Assembly (NCBI RefSeq): GCF_028858725.1
Contig: NC_084765.1
Coordinates: forward strand, 9,007,501-9,071,500
Length of the DNA stretch: 64,000 bases
DNA from: Colius striatus
Lineage: Eukaryota; Chordata; Aves; Coliiformes; Coliidae
Direction of reading: 5' to 3'
The translations under genes were made by a program, and so were the position numbers. Shown piece after piece: positions 1 to 11,559 of the stretch. Below the pieces are notes generated by a model, which was not told the origin of the DNA, did not search any database, and saw only the letters and a program-made list of their open reading frames with translations. How positions within the stretch are numbered: position 1 is the first letter of the stretch; each line of letters begins with the position of its first letter.

Positions 1-2460
1 TAGTAACTTTTCAAATACTCTTGAAAGTGAGCAGTCTAATGTCAAGATGGTCATTAAACTGTATTAAAATTGCATTATTCCCCTCTGTTACCATTTTCAT
101 CTATTTTATGTAAGTTTAGGCTTACATACCCCAGTGATCTTAAACTAATGTCCTATCAAGAATACGGAAAGACTCCATTAACATGAGTTATATGATGACT
201 AGATAACACACGTGTAACAACCATCCTCCTCCCCAAATAATCTTAAAGACTAAGGTTAATTTAAAACAATTATAATCCATTTCTGTCATGTTCTCTTCCT
301 ATCACAACTATGTATCCTGCATCAGCACCATGGAAATCAAATTAGAAATCCTTCACTACTCTGAAGCTCACTGTAGGAAGTCTTCTTGTTGGCACTATAA
401 AATCACATGCGTCCAGATAAATTATCTATAAAGGTTTAATAGGAGAGGTTTATTATAACATAAAGAATATACATACCCATAAACATAGTTTATTTTTACC
501 ACATAGTCCTTGTACATTACACCAAGGTTACTCCTAATCATTGGACTTCTGGAGTATTCCAATGAAATTTTCACATTTTTGTTTTCCATATAGCTGTATA
601 AGTCCACTTTTGATCCTGTTAATACATTAGTTGCAGTTGAATATTCACTTTTATCAGCTCCAATTTACCACCTTTCCACTTTTTTCACCATATCACTGCT
701 TGTATGTCAGAAGGAATGTTCCTAGATGATTTGTTTGGTATCATGTAATATTTTTAAGTGTTTTACATATCACTCTTTCTTTCCTTTCTGATTAGTCCTT
801 TTCCAGCACCTAGTTGTGAGGCGTTTCCTCAACACTTCAAATCACTTCCATTGCTCATAGCAGAATTCTTCTAATCCTATCTTCTGACTCCAGTAAAATA
901 TCTGTACAGAAATGGTAGTCCTGATGAGCACAACAGTGCAAGTGAGGGCAGGCCATTGTTTGGTCCTGGGTTTGAGAATAACAGGTAAACTCCAGATAAA
1001 TGCAAATACATTTTTTGTTTCAAAAATAATATATTAAAAAAAAACCACAAACAACCCTAGACTTTTACTTGTGAAACACAGGTACTGGCTGTAGGTTTTG
1101 GACAGCTGCATTTCTGCAAACAAAAATGACTAAAAATGGTGCTTGCAAAGCAATCCACAGCTGTTTCTACAGAAAGCCCATTTTGTTCTTTACACTGAAA
1201 GAGGTCTTGTTCTGTTTAAAAATAGTTTCAACAGAACAGTCAAACATCAGGGAATGATTTTGAAAAGGAGTTCTAGAATATAACTAAGAGTGTATGGACA
1301 GCTTAGTTGCAACGGTGCTACTTTGCTTTTAGCAAAATATCGTTCTAAGCAGTCTTAATGATTAGAGCACTACTTCTGCATTACAGAAGCCACAGGGACC
1401 ACAGTTAAAAGATATTCTCAGTCTGAAAGTAAGGTGGACTGACATTGATTTCCTATGTGACCACCAAAGGCAGATTCAACTATTTGGCCTTTATTTTTCA
1501 GTTGTAAAATTATAAACACAGAAATACAAAATGGTATTAGCCATCTTCAGAACGCTTTGAGATCTTGTACTGCAAAATGATGTGTGATTTTCTTAACAAA
1601 TAAAGGCTTTTGATGTCAATATGGATTGAGTCTGCTCTTTAGAAAACACATTCTTGAAATATGCTACACGCCACACCATTACACAACAGAGCCTACAAAA
1701 GCCTAAGTTATTCTATACAGAGATTGCAAGAAGCAATTCTCAAAAGTTCAGTCAGAATCCACTCTGAACCTTACGGCCCTGGAAATCCAGTCTTAATAAT
1801 AAATAATTAAAGATACTGCCTAGTTTTGATAAAAGCAGAATTTTTGTGTGGATGAGTTTCATGAGAATATTTAATACTGTACAAAATGCAAAGGAAATTA
1901 AAACAAAACAAAAAAAGCAACAAAGTTTTCACAAATCTCAAAATGGAGGTTCAGTTACAAGGAGCTGCTAATTTTCTCTTTTTTTTGTTTCAAAAATGTA
2001 CATGAACAATAAACAATTTGAAGAGCTGGAATACCCAGATGTTAATCTTGACACTGATTTGCTGGCAAACCATTCACATACAATCATAAGAGACCAAGGA
2101 TAGAAGGAGGTATCACTGAATTAGCCTGACTCAACTATTCATTAAAGCCTTGAATTATAGGGACTCCACACATTCCCAGGGAATTTACCCCGTCAATTCA
2201 CAAGCCAGATACTGTAACACTTTTCCTAAAGTACCACTTCAGTTTTCCTTGTTGCAATGCATTTCATTGGTTTTTGTCCTGTCCACTGTAAGAACATCAG
2301 AGTAGCCTTATGAACCTGAGTTATCCAATCCAACAGTCGATCCTGAAGAAGTACCAATAAAGAACAAATGTGTATGAAAAAGTGCAAACATTAATTTCTC
2401 CCTTTAGGGATAGATGTCAGGAGCGTTCTCTTTGTACTTAGCAACACTAAATACTTCTTT
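1..2460. other. AT-rich non-coding sequence, no gene seen
   Basis: No convincing exon on either strand. The longest open frame is about 60 codons and has no recognisable protein character. Several AATAAA-like hexamers occur on both strands, as expected from base composition, so I cannot tell whether part of this is the 3' UTR of a neighbour. In mammals OLFML1 lies just upstream of PPFIBP2 on the same strand (established synteny); no olfactomedin-domain coding sequence is visible here. Confidence 0.5.
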
Positions 2461-2471
2461 TTCATTAATTG

Positions 2472-2520
2472 CATAGAATCATAGAATTGTTTGGGTTGGA
2501 AGGGACCTTGCAGCTGATGG
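2472..2520 (-). repeat. CR1 retroposon 3'-end fragment
   Basis: The segment begins with the CR1 terminal repeat (CATAGAATCATAGAATTG) followed by TTTGGGTTGGAAGGGACC, the reverse complement of the usual CR1 tail. The element is therefore on the minus strand. Similarity fades after about 50 bases, so this is a severely 5'-truncated or decayed copy. Confidence 0.85.
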
Positions 2521-2974
2521 TGGCTCCCCTCTAACACTGCCTCCTCTTCCTCCACCTCCCCTGCAGTTGCGTCTCTGCCTTCCCATGTAGATGTGAACAG
2601 CTGCACATTTTTATGCTGTGAATCCCCTTTCTTCTAACCACTCTTGGAATCCAACATTCTCAAAGTTCAGCAAATTGTGGGCCAGCTGCTGGGGTCCCTG
2701 TATTTGTAGGGTCCCAAACAAACAGCAGCAAGGTAGCTTATGACATCAGTAGGCCACTGTGATGGCAATGTGTGGGGACAAATATGGTTGTTCTGGGAGT
2801 TGAGGGGCCTGTGGCCTGAAAGAAGGTCTCATTGGGAGAAGAAAGGTTGCAGGGATGAGGGCCTCTTCACTGGGGACTGCTCCTCATGCCCCTCTGCTGC
2901 CTCTTGGGCACACAGACTGCCCTCCACCTCCCCTCGTGTGCATGGACTCCAGCCCCCTCCTCATCCCACTGCAC

Positions 2975-2980
2975 TTTATT
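2975..2980 (-). terminator. Candidate polyadenylation signal (AATAAA)
   Basis: TTTATT on the plus strand reads AATAAA on the minus strand. It lies about 140 bases after the stop codon of the minus-strand frame at 3121-3440, and a G/GT-rich stretch follows. The spacing would suit a short 3' UTR, but AATAAA is common by chance in this composition. Confidence 0.25.
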
Positions 2981-3120
2981 CATGTGCCCCTTCCATCTGA
3001 ATCACTGGACTTTTGCTCTTTCACTGCTGAAATTTCATTTTCAGACTCTAAAGACAAGGCCTCCTGGTTGGCTCTTCTGTTTCACCGCAGCTCTAAGAGT
3101 GGAATCCAGTGTTCTCCATA

Positions 3121-3440
3121 TCACTGGATCATCTTCCTAACAGCAGCAGCATCTCTCTGTGCTTTTGGCTGTGATAAAGGTCCCTTTCCACTGATATCAG
3201 TTACCTCATCTTTTTTCTGCATTAAATCATGACTGCCCCATCCCATGGTGAGTTCAGATAGAAGGGTTTCACTACACAGATACTCCTCATCTTCCGTGCC
3301 CTCCATTCTTCCTGATAGCTGTTTTGCAGAGGGCTGGCTCAGGTCAAGGTAATCTACAAGGATTATGTCCTGTTCATGGTTGAAGCAATAGGAATTACCT
3401 CTGACAGGAGAGTTTGGAGTCCCCTCTGATTGTTCCACTG
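3121..3440 (-). CDS. Possible terminal coding exon of an unidentified gene
   Basis: On the minus strand an open frame of about 105 codons starts next to a plausible splice acceptor (pyrimidine tract, then ATTTGCAG, exon from about 3440) and ends at a TGA at 3121-3123. An AATAAA follows 140 bases later. In this frame a TAA lies about 22 bases upstream of the acceptor, and there is no ATG near the 5' end, so it would have to be an internal or terminal exon. The peptide is acidic and polar, with tyrosines in acidic settings (VDYLDLSQP, EDEEYLCSETLL). That recalls a cytoplasmic receptor tail, but this is only a resemblance and I do not recognise a family. No partner exon was found on the minus strand up to the CpG island. 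It could equally be a chance open frame. Confidence 0.3.
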
Positions 3441-3891
3441 CTGCAAATACGTGCTTGGAAGCTTAGAAAAGAAACTACAGAGCCAAAACCATTAAGGTAC
3501 AGCTCTCTTAATACTGAAGAAATAGCTCCTCCTGAAGGCAAAAACTGGGACCCGTGGCTCTAAGTTCTTTGAACTTTTCATGGTTTTGCACTGTACATAA
3601 GAATATTACACTTTTTTATTATAGTTGTACTATATTGAGCCCTAATCCCAGAAAAGGGAATATACAATCCAAGGAATGTAGTTACAGAAAATCAAAGAAA
3701 AGTGCAAACAAGCTCCATCTAGAGATGTGGAGGAACTCCAGTGTGCAGGCAAGGCAGTAGTATATGCTGGGGAATAACAGTAAAGAGATTTCTTGCTGAA
3801 GAATTGCCACGCTGCTTGGCATCACTTAGAGGAAGTAATGGATTTCAGTATCCATTGATAGATTATAATGGTCACTGCTTGTGTTATACAA

Positions 3892-4005
3892 AATCATAGA
3901 ATTGTTTAGATTGGAAAACAGCCTTAAGGTTAGAATCCAGCTGCTAACCTAGCACTGCTACATCCACCACTATACCATGTCACTCAGCACTATGCATCTT
4001 CTAGA
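3892..4005 (-). repeat. CR1 retroposon 3'-end fragment
   Basis: AATCATAGAATTGTTTAGATTGG starts the copy, followed by the recognisable CR1 blocks 'GCTAACCTAGCACTGC', 'ATCCACCACTA' and 'ACCATGTCACTCAGCAC'. Read on the minus strand this is the last 110 or so bases of CR1. Divergence from the usual consensus is considerable, suggesting an old insertion. The similarity stops where the tandem duplication to its right begins. Confidence 0.8.
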
Positions 4006-4036
4006 GTCCAAAGGAGCTACAGCGCATAGACTGTAC

Positions 4037-4326
4037 CCCAGCATATACAATGTTCTCAGTTTGATACATGCCTAAGAGTCTGGGGCTTCTATATGGAAAA
4101 TTCTGCTGTCTCCAAGAGAGGCCAAAACATTCGAGAGCTTTATGTGAGAGGTCCAGAAGAGCTATCAGGCGTGAACCTTCCCCCAACATACACAATACTC
4201 CTTGAGTAGTTACTCTAGAGGAGTCTGGGCCTACTACCTGGGAACTTTCCTGTCTCCAGAGGAAACCAAAATTCTCCTGGATATGTCTGGGCAGCTGCCA
4301 GACATTGACCTGCCTCCATATCATTT
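4037..4326. repeat. Old imperfect tandem duplication, about 145-bp unit
   Basis: Two diverged copies lie head to tail. CATATACAAT (4042) corresponds to CATACACAAT (4187), GTCTGGGGC (4078) to GTCTGGGCC (4223), and GTCTCCAAGAGAGGCCAAAA (4108) to GTCTCCAGAGGAAACCAAAA (4252). Offsets are 144-145 bases. Both units lie within a minus-strand open frame of 157 codons (4001-4474), where they read as a 48-residue repeat (ENFGFLWRQE versus ECFGLSWRQQ). I recognise no protein family, and the frame overlaps the adjoining CR1 edge at its 3' end. Confidence 0.7.
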
Positions 4327-4980
4327 GTTTTTCTCCTAAATAGCTTGATTTTTGTGCAGATTTCTTCACAAGGACACTTTCACCCATTTGTTTTGATCCA
4401 GAGCCTAATCCAAAGCCTGCTGGTGTATCTGAAAGTCTAACTTTTGTTGTGTGTTTACAACACCACACTTGCATGTTTCTACATGAGTCCTAATCTTTCC
4501 TCTTCTAACTTTGTTTCAAAGTGGGCTCATCTGGATCTCAGAAATTGGGCAGTATTGGCATGAATACTTTGGGAAGTGGATTTGGAAGGGAAGCCAAATT
4601 TTCCTCTTATATACATCCTAAGAAGCCCAATTCGCAGTAAAAGGGGTACTGAAAATGTCAATCACTGAAGAAGTTGTCCTTTTCTGTTAAATGTGACATA
4701 AAATTGTATGTCACTGCTAAAACTACACAAGGTATGAAGAAAAATAAAATGTTCCTAACAGTTGGCTATATTTTAAGGGATAATACTGAATAATTGACCC
4801 TGCACAAGAATTAGCGTATCACACATGGAGCTTCCTTAAGAAACAAGGCCTGTAAGAAACAAATCCCTTACAGAGGTTTACTGTAAAACAGGTATGACAG
4901 ATGACAAATATTGGAGCTTTGTTAATGTTAGTATCTTAAAGGTGGAAAATAATGTTCTGGCAATTGAAACTAACAGCTTT

Positions 4981-5004
4981 CATAGAATCATAGAATGGTA
5001 GCTT
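4981..5004 (-). repeat. Minimal CR1 tail remnant
   Basis: CATAGAATCATAGAATGG matches the terminal repeat of CR1 in reverse orientation, but the sequence beyond it is not recognisably CR1. It may be an extremely short insertion or a decayed copy. Confidence 0.45.
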
Positions 5005-5329
5005 AATTTGAATAAAAGTCTTGCACTCAGTAACACGAAAATAAGGTCATCTGAAAGTTACATACAAAGTGTAACGGGGCTGCGTACACATGCCCAGTAT
5101 GGCACATTTCTCCATATTAGGAGTGGCTTCAATTTTTTACTTTCCCAACATCTTCCACACTATATTACTATTCATAACAATCACATTTTAATTTCACCCT
5201 TGTATGTGTCTATTCTAAAAGAATTTGTTTGACTGTTTAGTGAAATAAAACATCACATGACCAACTATCCAAGAAAAACATTAAATTCATAGATCTATAA
5301 AAGGCCAACAGGTGGGTATTTTTAATCTG

Positions 5330-5373
5330 AAAAAAAAAAAAAAAAAAACCAAACCAAACAACCGAAACACAAA
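5330..5373. repeat. Poly(A) tract followed by A/C-rich sequence
   Basis: An uninterrupted run of 19 A residues (5330-5348) continues into CCAAACCAAACAACC-type sequence. I see no retroposed body upstream that would make it a poly(A) tail; simple repeat is the safest call. Confidence 0.7.
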
Positions 5374-8300
5374 CTAAGGAGTGAAGAATTGCTGAAAATC
5401 TGCAGTCTGACAGATAGCTAAAATAGGTCTTAGGTGCTAGATTAAGTTTCAGAAAATATAAAGTTTATCTTTGAAGACAGAGAGAAACAAAGGGAACAGG
5501 GAAATGGATGAAAGACTACAGAAAGTGACAAGAAAGGCTCTTTGACAGGAGACCTGTATTGTGTAGAATCAGGCTACATGTTCCCAGGGAACCTGTAAAT
5601 CTAGGAGTTCCTGTTGCATATGTCAATCATAGTCAATTACTTTTCATTTCCAAGCTATGCATGCAATGGTTCATACATACAGGTTATCAGCTACTAAATC
5701 CAAGACAATCATTTGAGATAGGGAACTAGTTCTTTCTGCTGTTTGTTTGGGGTTTGGGGTTGAGTGATGAGGTTTGTTTTTCTTTAATAGAGCTTAGCAA
5801 CTGCTTGAAGGCTGATCCTTGAGATAATTTTAAGACGTGTATTGGCAAAGACTGAGATACATTGTTGCCCACTCTTCTTTAATCTCCATTAAAAGACATC
5901 ATTCATCCTTTATGAACTCACAATTTAGAAAACACCAGAAAACAACAAAAGAAAGGTGATGAGTAAATAAATCAAGAGCTCAGGCACTTGAATCAGTTCC
6001 TGTTTATCAGCTGAGTCGAACTAAGTGACCTTGCCTGCTCTGGCTAATATAGAGGTTAGATGAAAGTGGTTTAAACTAATCTTCACTGCCCAAGAGTTAG
6101 AAGAATATACCACGGCTCATTTCTGCAGCTAAGTAAGTCTGATATAACAAAACACTCTGTGCTAACTAAATCATAACTAAACAGCATCACTGGAGCTGCC
6201 TAAGGTCCAATTCTACAACAAAGTTGAAAGCATGACTTATGGCACCTGTATGTGTGATTATGAGAAAAAGAACTGCCTGATAGCAACCATAACAATCAAA
6301 GACAGGAGCAATCAAGAGCATTACCTGCAAAAAAGTGCACAGAGACCCTTCTTTGCTGGCTCAAAACTTGAAGGTTTTGAAGGTACAGAATTTTGTATGT
6401 ATTTTTAAAATAAGACAGATCTTACTGAAAATGCATCCTACTTGAATCAAACCTAAAATCTGGCTAGAAGCTTTCATGAAAAAAATAATAGAACAATGGA
6501 TATCTTTTGAGTCAAGAAATAGCTTATTTTTCTACCATTTCTTAATGTAACAATTTTAGACAAATGCCATATATCCCAATATTATGACATCAGTCTGACT
6601 CAACCAAGTCCCATGACTCAATTGCCTCAGTAAAGAAGATGGAATAACAGCTTGTATGGTACTGCACTGCATGTTTATGTATACTTACAGTATAAGCTCT
6701 ATTTTCCAAGCTGCAACAAGAAGGCCTGTGCCCAGTGGTTAAATACATGTGTTTTAAACAGCTGTGTCTGCCTGAAAAGACTGCAGCTGCCTTCCATTCG
6801 TTTTTAATTTACAATGGTAGATCTGCCAACCCAAAACTTTATCAAATGCCTTAAAATATAAAGGCAGTATTTACCTATGAGCTATGAACTTTCATTGTGA
6901 AAACTCTCAGGATCTCTTGTGCCTGATTTAAAAGCTGAACACGAGATGGAGCTATGGCCTTACAGCACTACTAGCTACATTTAGATTAGTTAACAGCTGT
7001 TTCAGGTATGATTCCAATTAGTTACATGCAAGCACACAGATCAATGGCTTGTTTAAATATCTTTAAAAATGCTGAAAAAAAAGTAATAGTATGCTCCTAA
7101 AAGCCTTTTAAAAGAACTGTACGTGTCTATGAAAGTTTCTGGAATATAAACAGAAGACGGGGAAACAAAATAACAACAGCTCAACAAGTATAGTGCACGC
7201 TAACAAAGCTACCTATACATAAAGGGTTTTTTTTAAAGTGAATTTCATCTCTCCTAGTAAGTGACATCTGAAAAGATGACTTTTGTATCAGGATTAGTGC
7301 TATAGAATAGTTGATGATCTGAACTATGAGAAAAAATAGTGAGTCCCATTTTAGTATCAAGTACCTGTGGCCATCCAAGAAAATTTCAAGTGTAATTTTA
7401 TGTAGAGACAAAATAATTTTATTTACACTCTCATCTTGAATATTTCACATTAACTCCATCCAATAATAACAGGTAAAAAAATTCCCACAACCATACCTCA
7501 GCCATTAAAGAAGAACATGCCATATTATGTTAAAAAAACAAACAAACAACAGTTTCAAAGGCTAAGAGAAGGTTGTGCACCTTACCAGAGGAAATTGGTA
7601 ACGTGACTAGCCACAGATCTCTGTTAAAGATAAGGTAGGCTACACTTTCTAATGAGACATAATGGATCGGCTGTATGGAGTCAATGGGGAGGATTCTCCA
7701 ATACTGCCTGCAGCCGATTTAACCAGATTTACATGAAAGGAAATCTCTGTGCATTTAAATGGATCTTCCTTTTTTTTTTTTTCCCCCCCACAAACAAGAG
7801 ATTACTTGTAGCTTTCACAGTCCTGCATCACAATGTTTATTCATTGTTTTAAGCTGGTGTTTCATACCCTGTGCAGTCTATGAATGAGTACAGTGATTTG
7901 GAGAAAAGAGTGAAATCACACTATGACTAATTTTTGCTGTAATCTTCTTCAAGTAATGCTTTTGATAGAAAAGGACATGAGGTCTGAGGTATCTCGTGAG
8001 AACTCTTGAGTAAATTGATAACAAAAAATCAGAATGGTGTCACTGAATTTAGACTACATTGGTTGCAGCTAATTTACTCTCCTTTATAATCAGTTAAATT
8101 AAAGCTTTATGAAAACTTTTCAGCAAATAAAAAAGCAATTTGGAACATACAGCAAACTGATGTATCAAAATATGATTTCTTTTTCTTGCTGACCTTATAG
8201 CCATGAGTGTCTATCCAGAGAGCAAAGCCATTTAGAGCCTTCATCGAAGTGTCTGTTTTGATCCTCACCTTTCAGTGACTAAGAAACATTTTGCCGCTTT

Positions 8301-11300
8301 TCTGTACAACCCAGTAACAGACCAAACAGTGTACTATGAAAGAATCACCAACATGCATAAGCCTAACCATCATGCAGGCATGCCTGCTGGATCAAAAACA
8401 TGGCCTGAACTCCAATGCAGGACCTCTTGGCATTGGCATGACCCATAATGTTACTGTGACACTGAAGAGGAGAGATGCAGACAGTTTTTCTCAATAATTT
8501 TTAACAAAACAAAAATATATCCTGGTCATAACTTCTAGTCGAGACAAACAATTCTAAAGCAACATGTGGGATCTCACAGACAACTTTCCACTGATTTTCA
8601 AGATGGAAGAAAAGAAGATGGTCACTCAAGCAGTGTCCAGCAGTGTTCTCTTCTGGAGTTCCTAACTTGTTTTTTTCATAGGTCTTTCCTGAGAAGGATG
8701 GTTCTGCTCTCCCTGAATAAGAGTCATTGTTACATAAGAGAGGCCAAAGAATTAACACAATGCCAGCTTTGTAACAGTAACATGTCTGTGCTACCGTAGA
8801 AAAGAAACAAACCACTCTTATTGAAGGGGGGATTTCTGGAATGGTAATTAGCCAAGAGGCTGAGACAGCTGAGGGAGTGCTTCTGCACTGCAAAGAGAGA
8901 TGCAGAATTAATCCACCTCAGTCAAAATTATATTAAACAGGACAGACAGGATCAACAAGTAGCGCAAAATCAGGATTCTCTTGCTTTCTGGCGGTACACT
9001 AATATTACAGTAGTATCAACACTCCATATATCAATCAGTACCGAAACAGACCAGTAAAATGACTACACATGAACACTGAAGCAGCAGTGGGACAGTGGTT
9101 TGTTTTCTATGCTTAGCCTGTGCTGCTCAAACTCCCTCTGCTCCTACCTGCGCTTCCCGAGGGAGTGGCAGTAACTGCACAGCCTCCCTGTTCTAGGTCC
9201 TTTCCCTTCACAGCACAAGGGCAAGGTCATGCTCGCCTTCCCATGCACTGGCTGACACTGCTTTTCCCAGCAAAACACTGGAATACAGCATGTACCAGCA
9301 GGGTCCTGCCTATTCCAGATCAGGAATAAAGAAGGAACTAACAACCCTAAATGGCCGTAAGGAGTATATGAGGTCCCAAATGGTACTTCCATAATGTGGA
9401 AAACCACTCAGACACCTGTCCTAGACCACCAGTGAGGGTAGTTGGGAGAAAAGGAAGGAGAACCAGGCTGGTGTTGATAATGACTCACAGCTTTGCCCAG
9501 ACTGAGCTAAATGTCACTGAACCTTTCCCGAATATTTAATGGCACAGTAGCAAGCAGTGCTATAGTAATACTTTCTGGTATCAGTGTTATGAAAGATGTA
9601 AATGCTACCAACCATTGTAATTTTGACCACTCCTCTACATGACCTGTTTAAGCTGGCTACCTCAAAGCTGAGAGGAAAGACAAGAAAAATTCAAAAGTAA
9701 GCCTATGGATTCTTGCCAGTTTTAATTATTATTCATCATGTTCAGAGATGTTTCAAGGCGTTGTACTTGACTTGCCATTTTCTCCCTCTCCCATCTTGGG
9801 CATGTTTGCTCTGTAACTGAGATCCAACTATTTATCTGGTATATCTGGTATGTGATTCATAGTCTTGGTCTCATGCATACGTTTAAAAGAAAACTGAAAT
9901 CATACGTGAGTCTTCACAAGGTCACAGAGTGCATCAATTGATAACAGGGAACAAAATGTTTCAGCATTCCATACACAGCACAAGCTTATGCTAGGCAAGA
10001 GGAAATCCTAACATTGAGGATAAATACTATAAAACATTAAAACATCATGCATTTAAACATGCTTAGACTGTTTTGGTGGCAGTGAACATTATTACAGAAA
10101 GAAGACTGCAAACTGTGGTGGCTGAAAGACAAGAAGCAGTGAAAAGCATGCATTTTAATTACATTGTCAATGTCACAAGTCCTCAAAACTCTTTATCTCC
10201 CTTTCTGCTAAATGCTTGTTGTTGTTTAGCCAGCTCCCTAGGAAAATGACATAATCGAAAGCACTTAGCACATACATGCTGTGAAAGAGCCATGTCAGTA
10301 TCACATGTGGGATGACTTGCTTGGTTAAAAACAAGACAAGAGAAACACTTTTCAGATTCTGTATCAGCAAGGCACTCAAAGTGACCAGTAAACTCTCAAT
10401 GACCAAAACTTCCAGCATTTTTCACATTTCCAGAAGTAATCCAGAAATCTCTACAGAGAGAAGAAAAACCTAAACATTTTAAGTATCTTTGTTTGATATG
10501 TATGCCTCCTCCGAGACTTCCTGTACAAGAGACTTTTGCAATCATAAACATAGCATCAGAGAATATTTTTCAAACAGGAGTCAACAGAAATATGATGGAA
10601 ATCAGTTACACCAATATGAACGGCTATTTAACTAATAGAATTAAAATATATACGAAGTGCTTTAACTATAAAGATACCTGATTTTTAAATCTTTAGAGAC
10701 AAGAGGTAATAAGAGATAATGACATAGTGGTTTTGCTAACCTAGAAAATCCCTGGTATGTAGCAATGCACACAAAAAATATGCCTCGTAGCACTATTTAA
10801 AACAACATAGTTTTAATCAATTGCTCTACTTCCAGTAATAACGATCCAAAGAAACTGGAGAGGGGTAAGCAAAGGGCAAGCTGTCCAAATCCTTTACTTT
10901 GCACTGAAATTTACAAGGGCTGATAATACTCAGTTTCCACCTATGCAATGATGTGATGTGAAAGGTTTCTGTGGAGCCAAGCTGCAGCCTGGCCAGCCAG
11001 ACCTCACTTCTACCTGCAGGGCACAGAACCTGAGGTGCTGCAAGGCCCAGGAGCTCGAGAGGCACCAGCCAGGAACCTACCAGAATTTGCCTCCACTGTC
11101 TGCCCTATCAGTGACCAGGCCATACTCCATAACCAGAGGCCTTGATTTCACGCTGACCTGAGGGGGTTGGTGGTGGGCGTTGGTCATTTTTACGCCACTA
11201 TGGCTGCACACGCTTACACTGAGACGGTGCTGTGGAGAAATGGAGGGCAGCCACCTGCGTGCCAGCCTCACAGCTCCCGGACTGCGCTCTGAGGGCCACG

Positions 11301-11324
11301 TCCCGCCGTGTGCCAGACCCACGA

Positions 11325-11330
11325 CACGTG
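11325..11330. promoter_or_regulatory. E-box CACGTG within a 12-bp perfect palindrome
   Basis: CGACACGTGTCG at 11322-11333 is a perfect palindrome centred on CACGTG, the core site of USF, MYC/MAX and MiT/TFE bHLH factors. Its position inside the CpG island suggests it could be functional; that is inference. Confidence 0.4.
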
Positions 11331-11357
11331 TCGCAGGCGTCGCGCTGGGACGCGGCG

Positions 11358-11370
11358 CCCCGCCCCGCCC
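11358..11370. promoter_or_regulatory. Overlapping GC boxes
   Basis: CCCCGCCCCGCCC contains two overlapping CCGCCC cores, the reverse complement of the Sp1/KLF GGGCGG site. They sit about 120 bases upstream of the CCAAT box. Confidence 0.5.
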
Positions 11371-11403
11371 ATGACCCCTGCGCACCTGCCCACGCCGGAT
11401 GAT

Positions 11404-11414
11404 GGGGGGGGGGG
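11404..11414 (+). repeat. G11 homopolymer in the promoter
   Basis: Eleven consecutive G residues within the CpG island. Such runs are prone to length variation and sequencing error. A single run this short could at most contribute to a G-quadruplex together with nearby G-tracts. Confidence 0.8.
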
Positions 11415-11449
11415 CAGGAGCGCCGTGCGCCCGCCCCGCGCCTCGCTGT

Positions 11450-11455
11450 CACGTG
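11450..11455. promoter_or_regulatory. E-box CACGTG (TCACGTGG context)
   Basis: This second CACGTG lies 125 bases downstream of the first. The GTCACGTGG context fits USF or TFEB-type sites. It is 36 bases upstream of the CCAAT box. Confidence 0.4.
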
Positions 11456-11490
11456 GCAGGTGGCAGCCGCGGCCGGTCCCGTCCCCGCAG

Positions 11491-11495
11491 CCAAT
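11491..11495 (+). promoter_or_regulatory. CCAAT box
   Basis: GCAGCCAATGGCG carries the NF-Y core CCAAT in its preferred flanking context. Its forward orientation and place in the island would put transcription starts some 60-100 bases downstream, around 11.55-11.6 kb, on the plus strand. Confidence 0.45.
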
Positions 11496-11559
11496 GGCGC
11501 GAGGCCCGAGCGCGCCGCGTCCCGCGCGCGCCTGAGGGGCACTGGGGGCGCGCGCCGGC

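Larger units (their letters stand above)
4475..11180. other. Intergenic or upstream region, no gene seen
   Basis: AT-rich sequence with scattered T- and A-runs. A short CR1 terminal-repeat remnant (CATAGAATCATAGAATGG) sits at 4981-4998. Open frames reach 130 codons on the minus strand at 8501-8893, but none has splice support or a recognisable domain. Base composition rises slightly around 9.1-9.4 kb without an identifiable cause. Confidence 0.5.

Noticed and set aside
3760..4048. 13-bp inverted repeat (GTATATGCTGGGG) bracketing the CR1 fragment
   Set aside because: It is a short match without transposon termini or target duplications; chance is a sufficient explanation.
8374..8387. 14-bp perfect palindrome GCAGGCATGCCTGC
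   Set aside because: Palindromes of this length are expected several times by chance in 64 kb, and there is no supporting context.
8501..8893. 130-codon minus-strand open frame
   Set aside because: There is no splice context, no recognisable motif and no codon signal; it is compatible with a chance frame in intergenic sequence.
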